Below the pieces are notes generated by a model that was not told where the DNA came from, made no database searches, and was given only the letters and a program-made list of their open reading frames with translations. A DNA stretch of 15,090 nucleotides from Prevotella sp. UBA2755 (GTDB lineage: Bacteria > Bacteroidota > Bacteroidia > Bacteroidales > Bacteroidaceae). The stretch lies in the NCBI GenBank assembly GCA_002353225.1, contig DEJF01000036.1:1-15090 (forward strand). Direction: 5' to 3'. The first letter of the stretch is position 1, and each line of letters begins with the position of its first letter. Below are positions 1 through 7,739 of this stretch, in pieces. The position numbers and the translations under genes were made by a program.

Positions 1-9
1 ATCTATAAT

Positions 10-45
10 AAACGAGGGTATGATAACAACGTTTTACCCTCGTTT
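10..45 (+). terminator. Rho-independent terminator of an upstream gene
   Basis: A perfect 11-base inverted repeat (AAACGAGGGTA at 10-20, TACCCTCGTTT at 35-45) with a 14-base loop is followed by a short T run on the plus strand. It probably ends a plus-strand gene left of the window. The other strand also has an AT-rich tail, so it could work in both directions and stop transcripts coming leftward from the TSUP remnant. Confidence 0.75.
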
Positions 46-73
46 TTAGCTATTGAAAAAATGGGGCTTGAAC

Positions 74-105
74 TTTAGCAGTATGCCAAGTTTTTTTACT
101 TTTGC
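74..105 (+). promoter_or_regulatory. Bacteroidota-type promoter without a gene behind it
   Basis: TACTTTTGC at 97-105 fits the Bacteroidota -7 consensus TAnnTTTG. TTTA at 74-77, 19 bases upstream, is a partial match to the -33 TTTG box. Predicted transcription starts near 110. No plus-strand reading frame of useful length follows before the minus-strand remnants, so the promoter is either orphaned or drives a non-coding transcript. Confidence 0.5.
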
Positions 106-110
106 ACCCA

Positions 111-225
111 TAGAGCCCCGAAGAAGCCACAGCACCCAATAAAAGAACGTTAAATACGTTAAAAGTGGCCTTTTGGAAAGCGTATAGAAAGCGTATTTCG
201 AGTTTCATACTTTTTAGGGGCTAAA
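111..225 (+). ncRNA. Possible structured non-coding RNA or orphan leader
   Basis: Just after the predicted start, AGCCCC (114-119) can pair with GGGGCT (217-222), enclosing two inner stems. One is formed by 121-130 with 165-174, with core GCCAC/GTGGC. The other is formed by GTAT near 193-196 with ATAC near 207-210. Two short tandem repeats lie inside: ACGTTAAA at 147-154 and 156-163, and GAAAGCGTAT at 176-185 and 187-196. I do not recognise a known RNA family and no gene follows. The pairing was found by eye and could be chance; an alternative is the leader of a gene lost when the neighbouring remnants formed. Confidence 0.25.
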
Positions 226-278
226 GCACTGATTATCAATTATGAAAATCTAGTGCATCGGAAAGTAAAAAATAAAGA

Positions 279-713
279 TTACGATAAAAGTATGACTATA
301 CCACTTACTGCTATGTAGGCATAGACGATATAGCGGAAGATGCGGCTGGGGATGTGTTTAAACACATAGGCGCCTAAAGTCGTTCCTATGATGACTCCAC
401 CAAGTCCAAAACAGTAATCCATCAGGATGGTAGAAGTCAAGAAGCCGTTATAGGCTCTCACACCTGTCATCATCACATTGCCAATCAGAAAGTAGGTCTG
501 CGCCATAGCCATGTAATGTTCCTTCGAAGGCTCACTCTGGATGAAATAAAGCACGGCTGGCGGGCCTTGCATGCCAAAGAAGCCTCCCATCAGTCCGCTG
601 AGTGTACCAGCACCAACCTGTACTCGTTTGGTTGTCGGCAGTTTTATCTTCTGACTGAACAGCGCAAAATAAATGCTGATAAGGATGAGAGCCATACCCA
701 GGATCCGTTTCAG
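279..713 (-). pseudogene. C-terminal half of a TSUP (TauE/SafE) permease
   Basis: The readable part (138 residues from the ATG at 695, with homology extending upstream to about 713) matches the second half of TSUP-family membrane proteins, which export or import sulfite, organosulfonates or similar anions. The family signature is seen as SGLMGGFFGMQGPP at residues 33-46, followed by three hydrophobic segments (about 64-80, 90-110 and 118-137). Full members have about 250 residues with two such halves; here the first half is absent. In the same frame a TGA at 714-716 lies just before the homology begins, and the DNA beyond it reads as a HipA fragment in another frame. It is therefore a 5'-truncated remnant. 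A four-segment half permease could in theory still be made from the ATG at 695, but I see no promoter for it. Confidence 0.7.
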
Positions 714-717
714 TCAC

Positions 718-831
718 CTTCAAGAACTCTGGATTATACATGAAGAACGAAGTCTTGCGGGTATCATGCCAAGCCAGTCGACCAATCTCCTCACCCCATA
801 GAAGTACTTTCAAGACCTCAATGAGTGTGCT
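718..831 (-). pseudogene. HipA N-terminal fragment (toxin-antitoxin remnant)
   Basis: Reading from about 831 down to 718 gives a peptide of about 38 residues containing KVLLWGEEIGRLAW and FFMYNPEFLK. This is the opening of HipA-family kinases (toxin of HipBA type II systems), in which a beta strand with W-G-x-x-x-G-x-L precedes an F-x-Y-x-x-x-F-L motif. The next codon leaves the family: the frame runs on as an out-of-frame shadow of the TSUP remnant until 532. No kinase core and no HipB-like helix-turn-helix gene are present, so it is a dead fragment. The in-frame TAG at 835-837 separates it from the short ORF upstream. The only start codon in the fragment is TTG at 813; an original ATG may have been lost at the upstream junction near 832. 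Confidence 0.6.
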
Positions 832-834
832 TAA

Positions 835-885
835 CTATTGAGCGATGAGTTGCTGGCTGAGAAGTCGGATGACTACGGGATTCAT
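835..885 (-). pseudogene. Possible 5' remnant of a winged-helix (HTH_42) gene
   Basis: An ATG at 885 opens a 16-codon frame (MNPVVIRLLSQQLIAQ) closed by TAG. The R-L-x-x-Q-Q-L pattern near the start resembles the opening of winged-helix DNA-binding proteins of the HTH_42 type, which normally run several hundred residues. A purine-rich AAAAAGGA lies about 20 bases upstream. The homology would end exactly where the HipA fragment begins. With so few residues the family call is tentative; it could instead be a chance short frame in front of the HipA remnant, with which it shares a reading frame. Confidence 0.3.
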
Positions 886-964
886 ATCTCAGTTTGCTAA
901 ATTTGTCAGTCCTTTTTCTTAAATATGACGGAGGCTTCCCTTGAAGGTTATGCCCCTTCGACTT

Positions 965-1639
965 CTAGACTACTAAACGAAACGTATGCATCAGATGCCA
1001 ACCATGTGTAAGATATGCCGATACATAGTAAGCACGGTTGAAATCGTTGCAGAAGGGTGAAGAACTGCGGTACAGCACACCACTTGCAATGTTGCCGACA
1101 TGCACCATACGGGCATTGGCAAACTCCTCGTCGGAGATGGGGTAACCATCGCGATCGTTGTAGTATTTCATGCTTAGTGCCTGTTGTACGTCAAGACTGC
1201 CGCCCTTTTCCCACATCCTGATGACGACACGCTGTCCTTCCTGCCCTGTGAGTTCCTCAGGCAAGCCTATATTGTTGGCTGTAAAGCAAATACTCGGATA
1301 TGTCGGATAGGCAACACAAAGATATTCTCCATGACGAGTGTAGAAACCATCGTAGTAAGGCATGACTATTTCCATCTCATCGATCGTAATGCTGATGATG
1401 TCACCCAGTGTGAATCCTGCCTTCATCATGTCTTCCTCCTTGATATCTAACATAGCGGCACCAAATTCGTTATACGACGTGATTTTGCCGTTCAACACAG
1501 GCAGATCGTAGACATTGTCATCGTCTGAGCAAGACATCACCAGAGGCAATAGGGTCACAAAAACCAAGAAGACAACGGACCTCCAACCATATCGTAATAA
1601 TACAGAATACGACAAATGTTTCAATTGGATGGTATTCAT
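965..1639 (-). pseudogene. Truncated tyrosine-phosphatase-like surface lipoprotein
   Basis: The 224-residue product begins with a hydrophobic export signal (about residues 21-36) and a lipobox-like V-M-S-C with Cys37, followed by S-D-D-D, the kind of acidic tail that sends Bacteroidota lipoproteins to the cell surface. Residues 55-155 resemble the N-terminal domain of Bacteroidota tyrosine-protein phosphatases, and residues 175-195 (ANARMVHVGNIASGVLYRSSSP region) match the opening of their phosphatase domain. The protein stops about 30 residues later, so the catalytic loop (HCxxGKDR type) is missing. The DNA beyond the stop shows unrelated remnants. The start lies 22 bases after ettA, suggesting co-transcription. 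I infer 3' truncation by deletion; the remaining lipoprotein domain may still be secreted. Family assignment rests on remembered motif pattern. Confidence 0.6.
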
Positions 1640-1661
1640 ATTTTATAATTATTTATGACTA

Positions 1662-3359
1662 TTACTCTTCCATCAGTTTACGATAGCGGGTACGTTTAGG
1701 TTCCTCCAATCCCAACCGTTGTGCTTTATTCGTTTCGTATTCTGAGTAGTTACCCTCAAAATAGAAGACATTACCCTCTCCCTCAAAAGCGAGAATATGT
1801 GTACAGATACGGTCTAAGAACCATCGGTCGTGACTGATAATGACAGCACAGCCGGCAAAAGCCTCCAGACCTTCCTCCAAAGCACGAAGGGTGTTGACAT
1901 CGATATCATTGGTAGGCTCGTCGAGCAAGAGCACGTTACCCTCTTGTTTCAGGGCGATGGCAAGATGCAGACGGTTACGCTCACCACCAGAAAGCACCCC
2001 GCATTTTTTCTCTTGGTCAGCACCACTGAAATTGAAACGCGACAGATAAGCACGTACATTGACATCTTTGCCACCCATACGGATGGTCTCATTACCCCCA
2101 CTCACAACCTCATAGACCGACTTATTGGGGTCTATATCCTTATGCTGTTGGTCGACATAACTGAGTTTGACCGTCTCTCCCACATTGAACGTACCAGCAT
2201 CAGCCTGTTCCATTCCCATGATCAGACGGAACAAGGTCGTCTTACCGGCACCATTAGGACCTATCACTCCCACAATACCGTTTGGTGGCAACATGAAGTT
2301 AAGGTCACTGAACAGCACCTTCTCATCAAAAGCCTTTGCCACATGTTCAGCCTCTATCACCTTATTTCCCAGACGAGGACCGTTAGGAATGAAGATTTCC
2401 AGTTTCTCCTCCTTTTGTTTCTGTTCCTCATTGAGCATCTTGTCATAGGAGTTCAGACGTGCCTTACCTTTGGCATGACGAGCCTTGGGAGCCATACGTA
2501 CCCACTCCAACTCTCGTTCCAACGTCTTACGACGCTTAGAAGCGATCTTCTCTTCGAGAGCGAGTCGCTGACTTTTCTGCTCCAACCATGATGAGTAGTT
2601 ACCTTTCCAGGGGATACCTTCACCACGATCCAGTTCGAGAATCCACTCGGCTACATCATCGAGGAAATAACGGTCGTGGGTGACGGCAATCACCGTACCC
2701 TCATATTGCTGTAGATGTTGTTCGAGCCAGTCAATAGACTCTGCGTCAAGATGGTTGGTAGGCTCATCGAGCAAAAGAACATCGGGTTTCTGCAACAACA
2801 AGCGACAGAGAGCCACACGTCGGCGCTCACCCCCCGACAGGTTCTCCACACTTCGATCACCAGCAGGACAGTTCAGTGCTGCCATGGCACGGTCCAGTTT
2901 CGAGTCCATGTTCCATGCGTCCGTCGAGTCGATGATATCCTGTAACTCTGCCTGTCGAGCCATCAGTTTCTCCATCTTGTCAGCATTCTCATAATACTCT
3001 GGGAGTCCGAATTTCACATTGATATCATCATACTCTGCAAGGGCGTCATACACATACTGCACTCCCTCCATCACATTCTCCTTCACCGTCTTCGTATCAT
3101 CCAAGGGAGGATCCTGAGGCAGATAACCGACACTATAGCCAGGGCTCCATACCACATTACCCTGATACTGTTGGTCGATACCTGCAATAATCTTCATCAG
3201 GGTCGACTTACCAGCACCATTCAGACCAATGATACCAATTTTCGCCCCATAGAAGAAACTGAGGTAGATATTTTTGAGTACTTGTTTCTGGTTCTGCTGG
3301 ATGGTCTTACTCACTCCGACCATCGAGAAAATCACTTTCTTATCGTCAACTGTTGCCAT
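1662..3359 (-). CDS. ettA: EttA, ABC-F translational throttle ATPase
   Basis: A 565-residue cytoplasmic ABC-F protein with two ATPase cassettes and no membrane segments. It binds the ribosomal E site and gates entry into elongation according to ATP/ADP level (family knowledge). Cassette 1 has Walker A GLNGAGKST (45-53), signature LSGGERRR (174-181), Walker B VLLLDEPTNHLD (194-205) and switch His228. Cassette 2 has GPNGAGKTT (367-375), LSGGERNR (456-463), VLLLDEPTNDID (476-487) and His510. The charged linker between them (about 255-330, rich in K, R and E) is the tRNA-interacting region. Length is close to E. coli EttA (555). The start at ATG 3359 lies 35 bases behind the GH9-M3 ORF, with a 14-base tandem repeat in between. 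All catalytic motifs are intact; I see no sign of decay. Confidence 0.93.
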   Translation of the reverse strand: MATVDDKKVIFSMVGVSKTIQQNQKQVLKNIYLSFFYGAKIGIIGLNGAGKSTLMKIIAGIDQQYQGNVVWSPGYSVGYLPQDPPLDDTKTVKENVMEGVQYVYDALAEYDDINVKFGLPEYYENADKMEKLMARQAELQDIIDSTDAWNMDSKLDRAMAALNCPAGDRSVENLSGGERRRVALCRLLLQKPDVLLLDEPTNHLDAESIDWLEQHLQQYEGTVIAVTHDRYFLDDVAEWILELDRGEGIPWKGNYSSWLEQKSQRLALEEKIASKRRKTLERELEWVRMAPKARHAKGKARLNSYDKMLNEEQKQKEEKLEIFIPNGPRLGNKVIEAEHVAKAFDEKVLFSDLNFMLPPNGIVGVIGPNGAGKTTLFRLIMGMEQADAGTFNVGETVKLSYVDQQHKDIDPNKSVYEVVSGGNETIRMGGKDVNVRAYLSRFNFSGADQEKKCGVLSGGERNRLHLAIALKQEGNVLLLDEPTNDIDVNTLRALEEGLEAFAGCAVIISHDRWFLDRICTHILAFEGEGNVFYFEGNYSEYETNKAQRLGLEEPKRTRYRKLMEE

Positions 3360-3371
3360 ATATTTTTAAAT

Positions 3372-3397
3372 TCTAAACTATCAACTCTAAACTATCA
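3372..3397 (-). repeat. 14-base-period tandem repeat between GH9-M3 and ettA
   Basis: On the minus strand TGATAGTTTAGA occurs twice, separated by GT, giving a 14-base period. The first copy contains the TGA stop codon of the upstream ORF. The unit is 12/14 identical to the tandem repeat behind carB (12368-12395) and sits in the same place relative to transcription: stop codon, repeat, start of next gene. Confidence 0.7.
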
Positions 3398-6300
3398 TAG
3401 TCCTCTTGCCTTAAGCAATCCTGCTGCATCAGGAGCCTGAAGACCAGTGAACTCCCTAAACATCTGCATTAGGTCACGGGTATTGCCTCGGCTCAGAATC
3501 TGGTCACGGAACGATTGTCCGACGGCAGGTTTCAATGCACCACGTTTAGCAAAACAATCGGCAATATTCACGGCAAGCACCTCTGTCCACAGATAACTAT
3601 AGTACCCTGCCGCATAGCCGCCTCCCCAAACATGATTAAAATAGGAAGTGGAATAACGAGGAGGTATTTGGGTATCCAATAATCCTATAGCCTCTAAAGC
3701 CTTTCGCTCGAATGCTGGTGCTTCGGCAGCAGTAGGAATTTCATCCTCACTGAGCATGTGCCATGCCATATCAAGACAAGTGGCGGCAAGATTCTCACCC
3801 AGTGCATAGGCTGAGTGGAAATTGATGGAATTCAGCATCTTCTCCTTCAGATCGGCTGGCATGGCAGCACCTGTCACCGCATGTTTCGCATAATGGTCGA
3901 AGACCTCCGGGATGGTGGCAAACGACTCATTGAACTGCGACGGCATCTCCACAAAGTCACGAGCCACAGCAGTACCACTCAACGAGTTATACTCACAGTT
4001 GGAGAGGATACCATGAAGGGCATGTCCAAACTCATGGAAGAGAGTGGTCACCTCATCCCATGACAGCAGACTGGGTTGACCTTCGGGAGCCTTGGCATTG
4101 TTACACACATTATATATCAAAGGCTTCTGATGACGGAAACTGCTCTGTTTGGCAAACGAACTCATCCATGCTCCACCCCGTTTGGTAGGACGACGGAAAT
4201 AGTCGCTATAGAAAAGAGCCAATGTCTTACCGTCTTTGTCAATCACCTCAAACACCTTCATATCGGGATGATAGGTCGGGATGTCATGCCGACGCTTGAA
4301 AGTGAGTCCATAGACACGGTTAGCGGCATAGAACACTCCATTCTGCTGCACACTGTCGATATTGAAATAAGGCTTCACATCATCCTCTGACAAAGAGAAC
4401 TGTTCTTTCTTCATCTTAGCGGAATAATAGAAGCGGTCATAAGGCTCCAACTTAAACGACTTACCCATTGTCTTACGGGCATAATCCTCAATTGCCTTTG
4501 TCTCTGCCTTCGCCTTGGGAGTATATTCCTTGATGAGTTGTTTCAAGAAGGCATACGCATTCTCTGGGTTCTTCGCCATACGATTCTCCAGCGAATAGGC
4601 GGCATAATTAGGATAACCCATCAGTTTTGCCTTCTCGGCACGCAACTTAGCAATCTCCACCACGATGGGGAAAGTATTATATTTCCCGGTACCGTCAGCA
4701 CGATGGACAGATGCCTCATAGACACGGCGACGCAGATCACGGTTGTCGAGACTGGCGAGAATTGACTGCTGAGTGGTATTGACAATCACAATACAATAAG
4801 GAGCCTTGCCCCCACGGATCTCTGCATCTTTCTTACACTGTGCGATATCCGCTTCACTGAGTCCAGCCAATTCCGACTTGGCATTCACCCAGACCACCGC
4901 ATCGTTGGTCGCATCAGGCAACATATTTCCCCATTCCTGCTGGAGGTCGGAGATTCGCTTGTTAATCTCTTTCATCCGTGCCATCTTCTCTTTCGACAAC
5001 AGGGCTCCAGAGCGAACAAAATCCTTATAGGTCTCTTCCAATAGTTTCATATCCTCGCCTTTCAACTGGCTACGCTCATGGTCGTACACATACTTGATGC
5101 GCTGAAACAGTTTCTCGTTAAACGAGATTTCGTTACCAAGGTCAGCAAGTTGTGGCATCACTTTCTTCTGTGTCTCTGTGATTTCAGAAGTCTTGTCCGC
5201 ACTCGTCAGACAGAAGAACACACTGCTCACCTTGTCCAACAACACCCCACTCTGCTCAAAGGCGACAATCGTATTCTGGAAAGTAGGAGTCTCCTTATTT
5301 TCCACGATACAACGAATAGCCTCTCGCTGCTGTTTGATGCCTTCCTCTATCGCAGGAAGATAGTCGGATGACTGTATCTTACTGAAATCGGGAGCGCCAA
5401 AAGGGAGATTCCCTTCTTCCAACAGCGGATTACGTATAGAATATAAATATGCCATCAATGCCATTTTACCACGCATCGTCTCACGAGGTGTGAACTCTCC
5501 GTTCACCCAGAAATAACGTTGGTTGAAATAAGACTCTTGACGAGGCCACCCTCCCTCATTCCATGAAGGATAACAGAGGTTTGTCAACAATCGCCCATCA
5601 CCGCCATTATGTCCCGGTGACCATGTCTCTGTACCATTAAATGGTGTCTGACCAGGATGTGTTCCCGGGTCACCGTCATTACGACCGGTAGAATAAACAT
5701 TCTCAAGATGTCTCTCTCCCAATCCTGTCATCTCCACGATATTACCAGGGTTACGTCCCAAACTCCAACTTGCCTCTGTATACATCACATCCTCTAACTT
5801 TCTGCGCTCAGCCTGATCATCTGTCAGATAATGGGTAAGCATCACTAATTGCAGGTTCTGTGAGGTCTGCCAACGATCATCGGTAGCAGCACGACGCGAA
5901 GGACGTAACGACACCTTATCTATATTATAGGCAGTAGCATGCGCTTTGACACTTGCCTTCAGGTTCTTATAGAATGCACCATCATGCCGGTCATACGGAC
6001 AGGTCAGATATGCAGCGGCTGCCCATAATTGATAATATCCATCCTTACCCCGTTTGAAGAGAGGTGTATGGTCGTCCTTTATCTCGCTACCCTCTATCAT
6101 GATCTTCTCCCAAGCAGGATCACGTGTCAGGTTATAGAGGAAGGCTGCTGCCATCTGACGGAAGTCTCTGCCACGCATACGGATACTCCCTATGTCCTGC
6201 AGGTCGTCCAACTGCTGGTTTTCCTGTCTACTGGCAAAACGATAGGCTTTGAGAGCCTCATCTGTATAGTAAGTTCTCAGACTGTCGATACCCGCAATAC

Positions 6301-7729
6301 GGCAAGCATCGGCAAGCATCGCACAGTTAGCTGCATTACCCCATGCTGCCATGGTGGTACATCCTGCCTGGAACATGACGGTCCAGTCGCTGCTGGGATT
6401 CGTCACTCCCTGTGAATAGGCTTCTCCGTCACGAATACTGAGGAAGAAATCCACCTCGTTACGTGCCTCGTCAATAAGGTCAGGAATACCATTTCCACTC
6501 TCATGGATACCTAAGTTATCCTCCGACAACCGACCACCAGAGAGAATGTAAGGAAGTAACATATCATAGATATTACTGATATGAGCGAGATGACGATCCC
6601 AGTCGAAAGCATCTGAATGTCCACCTCTCACATGGACTGCCTCTGGATTACCGGGCAGTCGATGCTGCCAGAATACGGATGCGTCAGGTGCTTTGAAATG
6701 GGGCTCATCCCACACGTCTCCACGTAGTTTTCGCCAGTCAGGATGCCAAGGGTGAAGGTCTGTCTTGTATATCTTGAATCCCTTTGGATTGACACCAGGA
6801 ATAAACTGCGGCTGGCGAGGTACCGGGAACACATGGGCTGGGTCTATCGGTTCTCCAAGACGCATATAGTAATAGCCTCTGACAGAATAGCGGAAGGGCT
6901 CGTAATACACATTCTCTGAGATATTAAAGTCCATGCTGCATCCGACATCCTCGACCACCAAGCGATAGCGTCCCGGTGCAGAAGCACTGAAATCAATATT
7001 CCAAACATCGGTACCTACCAGGTTCTTCTCACCAGCCTCTTCCTTATAGGCACTCATGGGTTTCCAGAACTTAACCGTTCCTACCTCCTTCTTCTTTTGG
7101 GTAGCCACCTCATAGAGGTATACTTTCTTACCCTCCCAAGCATGGTAGTCACGACTGCCTCCATCACCTAACCACTGATAGAGGTCTGCCACCTTCTTGA
7201 CTTGGGCAGGATGATATCCGATAATATTCACATGAACAGCCTCTGACTGGGTATTCCAGATATCATAGTGAATCGTTGCGGTCTGTTGATCGGCGTTCAG
7301 GCTTTTTGGTATCGTCACCTGATAGGTACAACCCTGACGCATGGACTTAGGGAGTTTCAAGAACAACCAGTGGTCCAACTCACTCGTCAGCGTATGGTCG
7401 GTATTCATGGGTTTTGACTTTCTCCACACAGAGACAGGCTGCAGTTTGGCAAAGGACTTATCGTCTTTGGAAGACACCGTCCACAGACTTGCTTTCTGGG
7501 CATCCACCACATTCAGTCGCTTTCCAAATACGAACAAGGTATCATCGCCTTCCTCGAACGAATGTCCGAGATAAGCACTCTTACCCGTCCCGTTATCTCG
7601 ATAATGAACCTCTCCGTCTCGGAATTGAATCATCAGATAATCCCTGTCGATGACTTTCAACCCCACGAGTCTCGTTGCCGCTGCAGGTAATGCCGCCAAC
7701 AGCAACAGTGCTACCAATCCTTTTCTCAT
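3395..7729 (-). CDS. GH9 cellulase fused to M3 peptidyl-dipeptidase
   Basis: One uninterrupted 1444-residue ORF. Residues 1-19 are a signal peptide (basic start, LLLLAALPAAA). Residues 20-270 hold a beta-rich N-terminal part with the Ig-like domain usual before GH9. Residues 275-767 are a glycoside hydrolase family 9 domain (endo-beta-1,4-glucan hydrolysis): GGHSDAFDWD with paired Asp373/Asp376 (D-A-x-D), the GRNPGN region at 658-663 and the likely acid Glu725 in WNEGGW. Residues 768-1444 are a complete M3 metallopeptidase of the Dcp type, which removes C-terminal dipeptides: zinc site HEFGH 1232-1236, third ligand Glu1261 in EMPSQ, and the HVWGGGYAAGYYSY region at 1366-1379. The join is at R-N-P (766-768, near 5431), exactly where free-standing Dcp begins M-N-P. 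Both domains look full length. ATG 7729 is 10 bases after the dehydrogenase stop. The product should be exported. GH9-M3 fusion is unknown to me. Confidence 0.88.
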   Translation of the reverse strand: MRKGLVALLLLAALPAAATRLVGLKVIDRDYLMIQFRDGEVHYRDNGTGKSAYLGHSFEEGDDTLFVFGKRLNVVDAQKASLWTVSSKDDKSFAKLQPVSVWRKSKPMNTDHTLTSELDHWLFLKLPKSMRQGCTYQVTIPKSLNADQQTATIHYDIWNTQSEAVHVNIIGYHPAQVKKVADLYQWLGDGGSRDYHAWEGKKVYLYEVATQKKKEVGTVKFWKPMSAYKEEAGEKNLVGTDVWNIDFSASAPGRYRLVVEDVGCSMDFNISENVYYEPFRYSVRGYYYMRLGEPIDPAHVFPVPRQPQFIPGVNPKGFKIYKTDLHPWHPDWRKLRGDVWDEPHFKAPDASVFWQHRLPGNPEAVHVRGGHSDAFDWDRHLAHISNIYDMLLPYILSGGRLSEDNLGIHESGNGIPDLIDEARNEVDFFLSIRDGEAYSQGVTNPSSDWTVMFQAGCTTMAAWGNAANCAMLADACRIAGIDSLRTYYTDEALKAYRFASRQENQQLDDLQDIGSIRMRGRDFRQMAAAFLYNLTRDPAWEKIMIEGSEIKDDHTPLFKRGKDGYYQLWAAAAYLTCPYDRHDGAFYKNLKASVKAHATAYNIDKVSLRPSRRAATDDRWQTSQNLQLVMLTHYLTDDQAERRKLEDVMYTEASWSLGRNPGNIVEMTGLGERHLENVYSTGRNDGDPGTHPGQTPFNGTETWSPGHNGGDGRLLTNLCYPSWNEGGWPRQESYFNQRYFWVNGEFTPRETMRGKMALMAYLYSIRNPLLEEGNLPFGAPDFSKIQSSDYLPAIEEGIKQQREAIRCIVENKETPTFQNTIVAFEQSGVLLDKVSSVFFCLTSADKTSEITETQKKVMPQLADLGNEISFNEKLFQRIKYVYDHERSQLKGEDMKLLEETYKDFVRSGALLSKEKMARMKEINKRISDLQQEWGNMLPDATNDAVVWVNAKSELAGLSEADIAQCKKDAEIRGGKAPYCIVIVNTTQQSILASLDNRDLRRRVYEASVHRADGTGKYNTFPIVVEIAKLRAEKAKLMGYPNYAAYSLENRMAKNPENAYAFLKQLIKEYTPKAKAETKAIEDYARKTMGKSFKLEPYDRFYYSAKMKKEQFSLSEDDVKPYFNIDSVQQNGVFYAANRVYGLTFKRRHDIPTYHPDMKVFEVIDKDGKTLALFYSDYFRRPTKRGGAWMSSFAKQSSFRHQKPLIYNVCNNAKAPEGQPSLLSWDEVTTLFHEFGHALHGILSNCEYNSLSGTAVARDFVEMPSQFNESFATIPEVFDHYAKHAVTGAAMPADLKEKMLNSINFHSAYALGENLAATCLDMAWHMLSEDEIPTAAEAPAFERKALEAIGLLDTQIPPRYSTSYFNHVWGGGYAAGYYSYLWTEVLAVNIADCFAKRGALKPAVGQSFRDQILSRGNTRDLMQMFREFTGLQAPDAAGLLKARGL

Positions 7730-7739
7730 CGTTACTTGA

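Noticed and set aside
532..717. C-terminal part of the 93-codon minus frame beginning at 813
   Set aside because: Beyond 718 it is an out-of-frame reading of the TSUP remnant; only the first 32 codons carry HipA similarity.
1830..2591. 253-codon plus-strand frame opposite ettA
   Set aside because: It mirrors the ettA coding strand, has no recognisable domain or promoter, and ettA is clearly intact.
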